A stretch of DNA of 64,000 bases from Argopecten irradians. Its lineage: Eukaryota; Mollusca; Bivalvia; Pectinida; Pectinidae. How positions within the stretch are numbered: the stretch's first letter is position 1; every line of letters starts with the position of its first letter. The notes beneath the pieces were generated by a model that worked only from the letters and a program-made list of their open reading frames with translations, made no database searches and had not been told where the DNA came from. Shown in pieces: positions 1 through 10,461 of the stretch. The DNA lies in NCBI RefSeq assembly GCF_041381155.1, contig NC_091142.1:26425963-26489962 (forward strand), read 5' to 3'. The position numbers and the translations under genes are program-made.

Positions 1-1100
1 ACCGCCATACCATGTCCCGGCTGCAGGCCGTGTGCAAAAAGTCAAAACACACGTGGGATTATAAGATGGGTCCTAAACTGTCCTATATTTAGGATTTTCA
101 AAGTGGTTTGTAATATTATTACAGCAAAACTGACAAGCTACAAGGTTAGTGGCATTTTTAACTGTACTGTTATATACAATAAGCCATCAGCTTGGATCTG
201 GTGCCGTACAGGTAGTTGAGTTTACTCACAATGTGATTATTGCAAGTCAACGTATCTGCTATCCGATTGCTCTTTAAAGTTTGTTAATGATCTCAAACAC
301 ACTTATAACTTATTGTGATTTTAAGTAACTAGATAATAATATTTTCAAACAGTTCTGATAGCTATTCATGTGTAATATCTCCAGACATTAACATGTGTAC
401 GGAGTCAGTACTGTTATAGTATTGTATTGGAATGAGTGATGAAACGATCTAGTTGTGGGCAAAGGGGAAATAACTCTAAATCACATTTGGAACTTTGGAA
501 CTCTTTTGTTGTAAAAGATAGAAAATTAAGAAGAATAAAAGGAATCCAAAATGAACGGACGTGTTTTATTCCCCAAACATATGAAGCAACACACAACAGT
601 ACCGTACGGCGGACTGCCAATGTTTTTGACATGTTCTGCAAGATATATTTCACTGTTTCAGTTACGGTGGCCAATAAAAGAAAACAAACACAGTGCAATT
701 ATATTATGTTATTTCTTTTAAATACAACACTTCTTTGTGCAAGTTGTCAAGCATTTATTGTGAATGTTTTGTAATGAAATTACCACCTTTATAACATTGA
801 ATTTGTGGTTCCCCGGACATCGTTTTCCCCAAAATTTTTGAATGCGCAAAATATACCGATAGTAGATTTTTTCTGTACTATGAAAAAATACATGTGTAAA
901 GTACACTGGTGCGTAAGTTACACAAGTTTTTACGGTATATGTAACAATTACGATTGTGTTTGGTACAGAGCGCCCGCGATTTACCTGTGGATTGGCGACA
1001 GTACTCGAGTCTATAAATAACTAGCTAACTCATTCGATACAAGTTAGCGGTAGAGCGGTAGGAGTTTATATACACGCGTCGTTCTCAGTTGGGGTAGCAC
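1..1100. other. Non-coding stretch, no gene recognised
   Basis: I see no credible exon here. Open frames on both strands (for example 436-774 +) have no recognisable domain and no supporting splice context. At about 463-480 there is a GGGGAAATAACTCT word, a motif I know as common in bivalve interspersed repeats. The stretch around 960-1020 is a little more GC-rich but ends in stops. Confidence 0.5.
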
Positions 1101-1109
1101 GGCTGTAAT

Positions 1110-1200
1110 ATAAACAGATAGAGATCGTGTAACGACTTGGGAGTCATCTGGAAATTCAATATGGCAATCCGTCTACATGAATGTTGTCAGTACTAGAGTG
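1110..1200 (+). repeat. Copy of the lectin-2 upstream repeat, part 1
   Basis: The words ATATAAACAGATAGAG and GAAATTCAATATG occur here and again, in the same order, at about 23,338-23,390 upstream of lectin 2. The second half of the same block is at 2490-2770. This marks a diverged duplicate of the lectin-2 5' flank, or a repeat family shared by both places. Confidence 0.5.
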
Positions 1201-1863
1201 TTGATAAGTACATTAATGCCCTTTCACACGTATCAAGAACAACTCAACAACTAAATGAAATTGATGTAGCCACCCCAAAAAGGGTGACATTTACATTTAT
1301 TGTTAATGATCCACCATGTGGATTAAAACAAGAAATGACGATTAACAATGCAAAATCCAAATCACTACAACTAAAGAATAAAATTTTATCAAAATTATGC
1401 TAGCCTAAGTGGGGTTGACCCAAAAATCGCCACAAAGACCTACATGATATACAATATCAAGAAAATATTATGAACCACATTCATTATTAAATATATGATG
1501 AAACTTATCAAAATGATATTAGTTAAAGTGGAGATGTCACAAAAATCGCTAATGTGAACAAAAACAATAACTGCCAATTAAAAGGGTGGGTTTGAAAACT
1601 TTACAGATATTAAGTTGCTTGAAAGGAAAACCAAAGATGGCTGCTGATCAAGAATAGGGATGCGTACCCTCAAAAGCCTGCGATATCATTCCATCATCAG
1701 CAGCCAATCAGAAAAGATATTGATTCCATTAAAGATTCCTTGTCCAAATTATAAGGGTGCAGGCACAAAGGGCACGAAGTGCGAAGCACTTCTAAGGTAA
1801 CGCATACATAAAAATATAAGAAACAACACAATCTTCAAAATTCAATCCTACACACTGACAGCT
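1200..1863. other. AT-rich non-coding DNA
   Basis: No exon is recognised. Repeated words such as ACAAAAATCGC and CCAAAAATCGCC (around 1425 and 1540) suggest an old repeat. A short palindrome, GAAGTGC-GAAGCACTTC, lies at about 1777-1793. Confidence 0.4.
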
Positions 1864-2196
1864 TCAGTTTACGGCCGCCATTTTTTTTACCCACTGTAAA
1901 AAATCCCATAAGCGTGAATGCGATACATACTTTGAAGTCAAATCAATATATAATATATCAAGCGGTTCAAACGCTTTTATGATCCGACGAACGTAGTCTT
2001 CGTCCGGTAGAAGCTCAATGCAATTGCTCTTTATTTGCAAGCGTTCAAGTAATAGACCACCTTCCAATATAATCAGCTGACCCAAAACGAAATATCTGTT
2101 ACGGAAATAAAAATTTCTTCTTTCTCTTATGTGGATTTCCTTCTCAAATGGGGGTTTTGGGACAAGGATAGAGTGAGATATATGAATAAAAAACAA
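1864..2196 (-). CDS. Unassigned open frame, possible exon
   Basis: This is an open frame of about 110 codons on the minus strand. Its central part has a protein-like composition, with mixed charged and hydrophobic residues such as LLPDEDYVRRIIKAFEPLD, unlike most AT-rich chance frames nearby. It ends shortly after a GTAAAA donor-like site that follows a LQW codon run, so it could be an exon rather than a single-exon gene. I recognise no domain and no signal peptide, and no neighbouring exon can be paired with it. It may equally be a chance frame or a repeat remnant. Confidence 0.2.
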   Translation of the reverse strand: MFFIHISHSILVPKPPFEKEIHIRERRNFYFRNRYFVLGQLIILEGGLLLERLQIKSNCIELLPDEDYVRRIIKAFEPLDILYIDLTSKYVSHSRLWDFLQWVKKMAAVN

Positions 2197-2480
2197 ACAG
2201 AAAATTCGGCTCCGTTATTTCCATAAATTGAAATTTTTAACATTGCATAATTAGTGGTTACTGAAACGTCTGGCTGCGCCCTTTAAGGCCTTGCCTTCAG
2301 TCATATCATATATAATAGTTTTAAAGGGTCAAACTTCAATATTTTTTTAAATTCCGAATAAGACATTCTTAGAAAAAAATCCTGAAATAATACAAAACAT
2401 AACGATAAAGCTTGATACGAGTTGCAAGCATAAAATAAGCTAATTTCTTAGCTAACATTTATCATAAAATGGGTGTAGAC
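2197..2480. other. Non-coding, nothing recognised
   Basis: AT-rich sequence with stops in all frames and no repeat relation noticed. Confidence 0.4.
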
Positions 2481-2489
2481 GTTTGAGTC

Positions 2490-2770
2490 TAGCTGCTATA
2501 GAATGTAAGATATGGCTAAAACAGGGTGATTTTGGAAGCCATTTTGAAACATAATGTGGCTGCCGATCGGGTCCGTTTTTCTCCTGAAACCTTACGTCCT
2601 AAAGTAGTTTTCTGCTTTCTTAAAATATTGCCTGAAGCCTTACCTTAGCCGCTCCACTATCCGGGCGAATTCAGTATTTATCAAACAGAAACATGTATAT
2701 GCGGATAAGAACTAAACGACATGGTCAGTGATCTATTTGAAATGACAAAAGTAGTATTGTACTGCATTGT
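2490..2770 (+). repeat. Copy of the lectin-2 upstream repeat, part 2
   Basis: Matches about 23,440-23,710 in order and orientation: GGCTGCCGATCGGG against GGCGGCCGATCGGG, then ACGTCCTAAAG against ATGTCCTAAAG, GGGCGAATTCAGT, TATCAAACAGA against TATCAAACGGA, and TATGCGGATA. In the downstream copy this block ends about 100 bp before the lectin-2 start codon. No lectin exon is seen after the present copy. Confidence 0.6.
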
Positions 2771-3340
2771 GTTTGTTAGTCGTGGGCCGGTGAATTATAT
2801 GTATATCCGAAAACTCAGCTTTCTTGCACAAACAATACCAGACAAGAACTACAGCTAATTACAGACGCAAACAGACGCAAAAAGACGAAATATGTTTGCA
2901 AATTAACATTGATGAGGAATACTTTGTACTTCGCAGAACTGTATGGTAAGGGTGTATGATTAATTATTAGAAAGAAGCGTGCATATGTTGCTCGTGAAAA
3001 TGTTCTGATACCAGTGGAATGGTATCTCTGTATCTGTTCACAGTTAGGCAAAGTTGTCATTAAAACATTGAGCAGTGCATGAATAGATTTACATTTCCAA
3101 TGCCATTGAAAAGGAGACTCTTATTAAATCTCCCTGTGTCTCCTGTACATATTACTGGTTTGGATGTTTTACAGATACTGAATTAAATTAAACATTGATT
3201 TCAATGTGGTCAGCCTTTTGTTAAATTTGAATGTTAAATCTATTAGTTGAAGATCATGGAGAAGTGTTATTGTCGACTTATATTTATACAAGTGTCATTA
3301 TCATAATATGATATTAAATTGTGACTGAACCCAGAAATGA
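2771..3340. other. Non-coding, nothing recognised
   Basis: AT-rich DNA with no exon, domain or strong repeat relation seen. Confidence 0.4.
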
Positions 3341-3349
3341 CCTTGATTT

Positions 3350-3890
3350 GTATAATATGTAAAGGGAAATGAGGGTATCAATTTGGGCCGTTTTATGGCC
3401 TCTCAGTGATAAGCAAAATATGTAGCATGACGATACATTGTGGTCAGCTGCATGTTGTATGCTATTCGGAATATTTTTCTGAGCTTATGATATTTTCAGA
3501 GGTTAAAGGTCAAAGGGTGAAAATTTACATTCTCATTTTAAGTCCTTATTTATTAAATAGAGATAATATCTGTTTGCAGTTTTTGCCTGCAAATCTTGGG
3601 TTTGTGTTGTTAAGTTCAGAAAACTGATAAACAATCAAAGAGGTACGTTACAGTGACTTAGTTGAGTATTTGTTCTATTTTAGCATTAAAAACTTCAATA
3701 ATTGTGCTGAAAACTACTATTTTCCAACAATTTGATAGCTTGAGATAGATGTTTAGTACTGCATTTGGATCTTGACATGACCCGCTTAAGATTATTACAT
3801 CCTAAGGTCACATTGGCTAGGTTACGTGCATGAATTAGGTCATATTCAATTAATGGTATCATCAGTCCATTAAGCATCCACTGTTTTCCC
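3350..3890 (+). repeat. Inverted repeat arm A (partner 7680-8690)
   Basis: This segment reappears in reverse complement at 7680-7790 and 8390-8690. Matching words include GATAATATCTGTTTGCAGTTT here against AAACTGCAAACAAATATTATC there, the CAAATCTTGGGTTT and AAACCCAAGATTTTC pair, and the TTTAGTACTGCAT and ATGCAGTACTAAA pair. The partner carries about 600 bp of extra sequence between the two matching parts. The arms are clearly diverged, so this is an old event. Confidence 0.6.
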
Positions 3891-4400
3891 ATGTTTAAAG
3901 CAGGTTTTTAAATTACTTGTTTATGTATTTATTTATTTATGATCCAAGCAACACCTTTACTAAAGACAGGAAGAATTGTGCCTGCTGCCCTACTACATGA
4001 TCGTAAAAGGCGACTAAATTTGGAATCTTAATTTCGTGGTTATCTAGATGAAAATATTTTAATTTTTGAACCATTTATAGCTTTAGAGATTTCTTATGAT
4101 TTCGTCATGATCTGCTTAAGATGATTGCATCTGAGGGTCATATGAGCTTGGTGACGGAGATGAATTAGGTCATATTTAATGAAAAGTATCGTCTTTCAAC
4201 TATGCATCTTCTTATTTTCCATATTTAATGCAAGTGTTTAAGCTATTTGAGTTTGAGAGAATCTCTTGAAAGTAAAACTAAAACTTTCAAGTATTATGTT
4301 AGAATTATGCCTGCTGCCCCATTGCATGATCGTAAAAGGTGACTGAATATGGAACCTTTATCGCATGGCTGTGGCAAACAATATCATATATCATGTATTT
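3720..4400 (+). repeat. Tandem repeat of about 330 bp, two units
   Basis: 3720-4040 and 4060-4350 share an ordered set of words: GCTTAAGAT, GAATTAGGTCATAT, CCTGCTGCCC, and CATGATCGTAAAAGG followed by CGACTAAAT or TGACTGAAT. The CATGATCGTAAAAGGCGACT word is a familiar bivalve interspersed repeat motif. Confidence 0.55.
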
Positions 4401-4479
4401 AACATCTAGTGCTCACAGAAAGTCTTCCTGAGAAAGACACCTTCCAAATGATGTTCTATGTAGCCACTAGAATTGAGAT

Positions 4480-4745
4480 ACGCCTTTTCCGATCACGCAA
4501 TGAGAAACCAAGCACAATTCTAACATCATACTTGCAATGTAATAGCTTATTTTTTCTTCTCAAAACAAAATTAAATAGCTAAACACTTGCTTATACCGTG
4601 ACAAAATACAAATCGAGTGTTAAACATTACTCTAAAAGCTTTGAAATTGTTGAAAATTAAAGTGTTTTTCCCAGTAACCATGAAGTTAGGATTTCAAATT
4701 TAGTGGCCTTTTACGATCATGCAATGGGTCGCCATTCGGAAAAAT
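4480..4745 (-). repeat. Reverse copies of the ATGATCGTAAAAGG repeat
   Basis: CCTTTTCCGATCACGCAATG (about 4490) and CCTTTTACGATCATGCAATG (about 4707) are reverse-complement relatives of the words at 3990 and 4325, so the local repeat is present in both orientations. No coding signal was seen. Confidence 0.5.
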
Positions 4746-4759
4746 AGTCCCAACTCATG

Positions 4760-5145
4760 CCTTTTCCTTGTGCATGCATGGGATCGGAGAAATAATTCAT
4801 TCTGAATGCATTTCGCTACAATAGCTACGTTATTGAATATAGGTAAAATGAGTTATCTTATTGTAGATATAATTACATATGCATGGCTTGACGTTCAGAT
4901 GTGTGCAGCGTATATTTTCACTGATTAAGTAAACAACATATGGCTGCATCCCTCATTACTCATATCTAATAATTAACATCAGACCACGGATACTCCAAAT
5001 CGCTAATATTCTTCAAAATTTGATATCGAGCAAAATTCTGTTCACATGAAATGTCGCGACATATAAATTCATTCATTGTTTTGTCATAAGAATTATCATA
5101 TAAACCTATTGATACTTTCCAAATAATATACCAATATTTCAATTT
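4760..5145 (+). repeat. Direct duplication block A, first part
   Basis: Matches 8822-9235 in the same orientation, including the words TTATCTTATTGTAGATATAA, GCATGGCTTGACGTTCAGAT, AAACAACATATGG, ACATGAAATGTCGCGA and CCTATTGATACTTTCCAAA. Together with 6116-6955 it forms a diverged duplicate of the DNA directly upstream of lectin 1. Confidence 0.75.
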
Positions 5146-6115
5146 TCACTGAAGTTGGACTCAATGGAACTACTTAATAACCCGATTTCATTTGCTCATG
5201 AACTCGGGTATGAACTTGGGTATCTTAACATCGGTTTTCGCACAAGAAAATATTTTATCTAGACCTACTTTTGGCCTTAGCCTAGGCATAGATCTAAACA
5301 GCGGTGGGCTTTTTTTAAAAGCGCAAATATTACGGACAGATTTCTACAATTTTAAAAGCATTTTATGAACTCTCGTTTTACTGATTCTTGTGTATCGTTC
5401 GAGTCGAGCAACATTGCCTACCGAAGAAAAATAAAATGTGCCATGTCCCTGTGTGACGTGTGTCGATGGCCTACTACGTTAGAACGCCTCAATTACAAAC
5501 AAATGATGAAGCTTAAACGGCAATGAAAAATACTATATAAAAGTCAATGAGTGTTGATTTACCTTTAATCAGTTGTTTAGCTTATATCCAGGTTAAGGGT
5601 TATATAAACCACTAGAACCTTTCCGTTCCCATCACGTTATACGGTCACTCTCCATTTTGAATCGAAGCGGGAGACAACCGTATCACACAGTCTAGACACT
5701 ATCCATCCGCTTCTTCGGCGGACCATTTTTGCAATCACGTCTAAATCTATTGTAAATGTTTTATATATTTCATTTGAATCGCATTGATAATAAAGTTGTT
5801 TCTAAATAAATGTATGACAAAATGAAATATTTGCGCTATTTATTTCTAATTAGTTGTATTCTAATGACGCACTTTTTCCTTGTATGTCTCTCGATGTAGA
5901 CTTGCACAAGCCCAGAAACTCGCACTTTTAAAAAAAAAAATCAGCAAAAACCTAATACGATTTAATTGAAATATAAGGATCGAATCTTGCTTTGGTCGAT
6001 TTCATGGGGTGATGAATTGAGTTGCTCTTGAAACAAATTCAACATGAACTGCTTCGCAGAAGAGCAACTCAATTCATCACCCCATGAAATCGACCAAAGT
6101 AAGATACACTCCTTA
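5146..6115. other. 970-bp segment present only in block A
   Basis: Between CTTTCCAAA (about 5115) and GAGGTCATGTCG (6118) block A has about 970 bp that block B lacks, since in B these two words are nearly adjacent (about 9220-9240). The segment is therefore either an insertion in A or a deletion in B. It carries a large palindrome at its right end (5985-6104). No ORF was recognised and the termini are not clear by eye. Confidence 0.5.
5985..6104. repeat. Near-perfect palindrome, 45-bp arms
   Basis: The left arm (5985-6029, starting TCTTGCTTTGGTCGATTTC) is the reverse complement of the right arm (6060-6104, ending GAAATCGACCAAAGTAAGA) with one mismatch seen. The loop is 30 bp. This is typical of a small fold-back MITE or cruciform-forming element of recent origin. 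Confidence 0.85.
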
Positions 6116-6955
6116 ATTGAGGTCATGTCGTGATTATTTTTAATATAATATTTATTTTCTATGTTTTCATACTAAATCTGGCTTTCTGATTTGTCAATTC
6201 TTTTTTTTTACATACAACTATGAAAACAATCAGAGCATTGCGCGATAACCCGACGTTATCGTGCTGTCACAATAGAAACATTGACGTTACGTATTGATCT
6301 GGAAAAGAATCCCTTGGAAAATCAATGGAATCCTACATGTAAACGTATATCATTTTATTAAGTGGTATGGAAAATAAATCATAAGCTTTGCTGTCACTAT
6401 TTTTTTAATTTCATCGGGTAATGAAATAGATGTGATTTTCAAAGTTTGTGAGAATCCGCTGCGCTGATTCACATAGTTTGCAAACAAAATTTCTTTTATA
6501 CCCGATGAAAATAGTGGGATCAATGCTTAAATGTACTCAAAGGTTACCCAATATGTATCTAGATTTGAGGGATATGCACAAAATTTGTATAATGACAATA
6601 ATGGCGGTCCTATAATGCGCCAGACGAGTTAACAATGAGAATTTAGACCAGACTCCATGATACCCAGATCGTCATAAATGTTCAAACCACCTAGTGTATC
6701 TATTAAGATCGCTGATGTATATCAGAGTTAGTAAACCAGAAGAATATATATCGTTTTATTATCTAACCAAATTACGTCCGCTTGATATATTTCTACGGTC
6801 TACGAAATTGTGAGGAAATCCGTCAGTTATGTATATGATACTTTCAAATTCGGCAGTTAGTACATGGTCTAAGACTAGCCATTTTAATTTCTGCATCATT
6901 AAACATGTTTTAATACATATAGTTGTTAATACATTTTACCTTCAATAATCCTATA
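6116..6955 (+). repeat. Direct duplication block A, second part
   Basis: Matches 9236-10,050: GAGGTCATGTCGTGATTAT, TTTTCATACTAAAT, AGAAACATTGACGTT, AAAGAATCCCTT, GTTTGCAAACAAAATTTCT, AGTGGGATCAATGCT, AATGACAATAATGGCGGT, CGTTTTATTATCTAACCAAA and TAGTTGTTAATACATT. Each copy contains an internal weak inverted repeat around the TTCACA...AGTTTGCAAAC words. Confidence 0.75.
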
Positions 6956-7505
6956 TCGTTTTTATATAAAGACATGTGATTGAATACAAAAATATTTTTC
7001 CAACGTTTTCCAATTAAATAAAAGGATAATGAATCTTTATCATGAGCTATTATGTATTAAATATGTATAAAAAGTTTTTAAAAAAGAGAAAAAGATTCAT
7101 TTCAAGTCTAATAATGTATAATGTATATAATAGAACATTTTTAAGTTAGAAATAAGTAATGGGAAAAAAACCCAAGACTGATAATAATTGGCGTTCTAAT
7201 TTCATTTCTGCTGAATTAAGGAAAAATGTTGAATTTTGAAATAATAATTTTATAATATTACACCTCACTGTAATATGACAAAATCCACTAAAAAGAGTAC
7301 AAGTCACAAAAGCTTTTATAGAACTGTAGTGTTCTACCTTTGTTTTAATGAAAACTATAATAATACATGTTTTTATCAATAGATGAATTTGAAAATCGTT
7401 ATGACATCAAACAATTACATAGCAATATGTATATTTAAAGGTAATACGACTTATATTACAAGGATTTACAAAAACGAAGTTTGAAAAAAAATCCAAACAA
7501 CTTTC
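6956..7505. other. AT-rich non-coding DNA
   Basis: Very AT-rich with no exon recognised. A minus-strand frame at 7146-7379 has no domain. Confidence 0.4.
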
Positions 7506-7507
7506 TT

Positions 7508-7650
7508 AACCCACTTTGAAAAAAAAATATTTCAAAGTGCGTTAAATCTGGTGCAAGTCAACACAGTTTGAAATATTTTTTTCAAAGTGCGTTGAACATG
7601 CACCATATTTAACGCACTTTGAAGTGGGTTTTTTTTTCAAAGTGGGTTGT
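7508..7650. repeat. Compound inverted repeat (CAAAGTGCGTT family)
   Basis: The unit CACTTTGAAA / TTTCAAAGTG occurs several times in both orientations, from AACCCACTTTG at about 7508 to CAAAGTGGGTTG at about 7648. Inside it, GTGCGTTAAAT and ATTTAACGCAC pair, and the GGTGCA and TGCACC words flank the centre. The result is a nested hairpin typical of a MITE. Confidence 0.75.
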
Positions 7651-7679
7651 AACACACGTGACCTAGCTGATGTGGCCAT

Positions 7680-8690
7680 AGAATTTGATAATCTTAAGCA
7701 GATCATGTCAAGATCCACATGCAGTACTAAACATCAATATCAAGCAATTAAAACGTTAATATTAGTTTTCAGCAAAATTATAAAAAAGATGTTTTAATTT
7801 TTTTCATATTTAAATTTTAGTGCAGATTTATTTGATGCAAAAACAAAACACATACTATACATGTTAACAGATAATTACAGTAAGAGTTTTGAATCAAGAA
7901 TTCAAGTAAATCAGTTGATTTCAGAGACATCTTACATTCCTAGTGTATTTCTCCAAAATAAATATTTCATTGGAACAATATTGTGTTTGTAGATAAGAAT
8001 ACTAGGTTTATTAATACTTCTGCTTTACATCTTAGTTTGGTAATTGGTGCAGTAATTATCAATCGACCTCAAAGTTGCATCATTGTGCAATTTGTGACTT
8101 AGTTTTTCCTCAATAATTTTTTTTCATAAATACCATCAGAGGACCAACTTTTACTAAAATACAACTTTAATCCTATTCCTAAAAAGGGGTCCGCTGGTAA
8201 ATTAATACCAGTTAGGCTGTGTTCAAATCAAAATCAGAACAACCCTCAGTATCAAGTCTGTATAGCTGGTTGAGTGGCTGTATGGCAATCAAAAGATTCA
8301 ATGTTCAATCATCAAAAAATGTTTTAAATGGTAAAATAGAACAAATACTTAAATACATGTAGGTCACTGAGAAATACTTTTTGAATTTTTCATCAGTTTT
8401 CTTTACTGAAACCCAAGATTTTCAGGCAAAAACTGCAAACAAATATTATCTCTAATATTTGATAAATTAGGACTTAAGCAATGAAAATTTGAATCTTCTC
8501 CCCTTGACATTTGACTTCTGAAATAACCATGAGCCCAGAAAAAATCGAGTATTCTGAATAGCATGCAATATGTAAGTTACTCATTATATCTTATGTAAAA
8601 TATTTTGCTTATTATAAGTAAGTGAACGTAAAACGGCCAAAAGTGATACCCGTCCTTTCAATAGATTTTCCCTTGTAGAGGAAATGTAAC
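7680..8690 (-). repeat. Inverted repeat arm B (partner 3350-3890)
   Basis: Reverse-complement relative of 3350-3890. The two matching parts are 7680-7790 and 8390-8690; the stretch between them is unrelated and includes a tRNA-like SINE head (8245-8345). The arms lie about 3.8 kb apart on either side of duplication block A. Confidence 0.55.
8245..8345 (+). repeat. tRNA-derived SINE-like head
   Basis: TAGCTGGTTGAGTGGC resembles a degenerate A box, and GATTCAATGTTCAATC about 30 bases later resembles a B box (GTTCAATC for GWTCRANNC). The spacing is right for a pol III internal promoter. No cloverleaf survives, so this is not a functional tRNA. It could be chance. Confidence 0.3.
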
Positions 8691-8821
8691 AACATCATAA
8701 CTTGTATGGTCGTATACCTAACATAACGTCATTCAGAATCAGCATTGATTTGATTAAAACTATTTTACCGTATAACCCTATGTTATTGTCCTCAGACTTT
8801 TAACGTATAACAGATGTTTCC

Positions 8822-10050
8822 ACTCAAAAAGCCCTTGCGTGGGATAGGAGAAATTTATTCATTTTGAATACATTTCGGTGCAAACACTATGTTATTAGTT
8901 ATTAATTAGTTATCTTATTGTAGATATAATTACATATGCATGGCTTGACGTTCAGATGCGTGCAGCGTATTTTTTTCACTGATTAAGCAAACAACATATG
9001 GCGGTATACCTCATGACTCATATCTGAAAAAGGTTGTTAAAACACGGCTTCTCAAATTACTAACATTTTTCAAAATTTGATATCCAGCAAAACTCTGTAC
9101 ACATGAAATGTCGCGATATATGAATTCGTTACGTGTTTCGTTATGAATTATGCGTGATATCAATAAACATTACGTGTTTCGTTATGAATTATGTGTGATA
9201 TCAATAAACCTATTGATACTTTCCAAACGATTACCATTGAGGTCATGTCGTGATTATTATTCTAATATTGTAATAATTTGTTTTCTTTGTTTTCATACTA
9301 AATTATTACTATTTATTTATTGATACTACTATGAAAAAAACCCAGAGAATTGCGCGAAAAGCCGACGTTATCGTGACGTCGTAAGAGAAACATTGACGTT
9401 TCGCTTTGATTGGGAAAAGAATCCCTTAGAAAATCACTCGTACGTGTAAACGTGTCTCATTTTATATAGTAGTCTGTAAATTAACTATAAGCATTGATAT
9501 TACTATGTTTTAAGTTCATTGGATTATGAAAGTATTTCTGTATGCAAAGTATTGTGTGAATCCGCCTACCGCATTCACACAGTTTGCAAACAAAATTTCT
9601 ATTATACCCCAATGAAATTGAAAAATAGTGGGATCAATGCTAAAATATACTCATAGGTGACTCAATATCAATCTAAATTTGACGGATATGCACAACTTGT
9701 ATAATGACAATAATGGCGGTTCATATAATGCGCCCGATGAGTTAATAATGAGTTTGACCAGACTCCATGATTCCCAGATCGTAATGTTCAAACCTACCTA
9801 GTGTATCTATTGAGACCGCCGACGTATAGCAGAGTTAGTAAACCGGAAGAACATATCTCGTTTTATTATCTAACCAAATTATTTATATATTTCTACGGAA
9901 ATTGTGTAGAAACACGTCAGTTATGTATATAATACTTTTATATTCGACAGTTAATACATGACTTTTCCATTTTAATTTCTACATCATTAAATAATGTTTA
10001 ATAAATATAGTTGTTAATACATTGTACCTTTAATATTCATATCTCAAGTT
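8822..10050 (+). repeat. Direct duplication block B
   Basis: Second copy of the block described at 4760-5145 and 6116-6955. It ends about 360 bp before the TATA box of lectin 1. Only this copy is followed by a lectin gene in the window. Confidence 0.75.
9129..9210 (+). repeat. 41-bp tandem duplication
   Basis: The unit beginning TTACGTGTTTCGTTATGAAT and ending ATATCAATAAAC occurs twice in a row, with a C/T difference in GCGTGAT/GTGTGAT. Block A has no clear second unit, so the duplication arose after the blocks separated. Confidence 0.8.
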
Positions 10051-10408
10051 TAGTTCTAGTTATCGCATGCACTACCCTTCTGTCGGATTTTCCCTTCCAT
10101 TTTTCTCCTCGTTTTTTCCATTTTTTCCTCCAAATTCCGTAGATGTTTCTCATACTGATCACTTTTTTACTTAATGCATACCAGAGAAAAAATAGCTAAT
10201 CGATTATACTCACTATGCAAAATTGTTATTTTTTAGTAATTGCGTATATTTAAAGCATCGTTTGACCATATATTCGATTGACCTTTTATCCAATAATAAT
10301 ACATTGAAAACTTCGTCTGTTGTATTTTTGTATATGACGTCGTAAAAACATTGACTTGTCCCCGCCTCCGTCTGTGCGAGTCAGTTACCCACGTTAATTA
10401 GCCTACAG

Positions 10409-10417
10409 TATATAAAG
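10409..10417 (+). promoter_or_regulatory. TATA box of lectin 1
   Basis: TATATAAAG lies 45 bp before the first ATG of lectin 1, in a more GC-rich setting than its surroundings (CCCACG upstream, GGGAGCGTGG downstream). The distance fits a transcription start at about 10,440 and a short 5' UTR. Confidence 0.6.
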
Positions 10418-10461
10418 GGAGCGTGGTGGAGTTTAGACACTAGGTTTCTGAGGATAGAGTT

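Noticed and set aside
436..774. 112-codon ORF on the plus strand
   Set aside because: No domain, biased composition, overlaps an equally long minus-strand frame, and includes a bivalve repeat word.
7500..7660. CRISPR-like array
   Set aside because: The repeated units alternate in orientation without unique spacers, and the genome is eukaryotic.
8245..8345. A functional tRNA gene
   Set aside because: Only A- and B-box-like words remain; no acceptor or anticodon stem can be paired.
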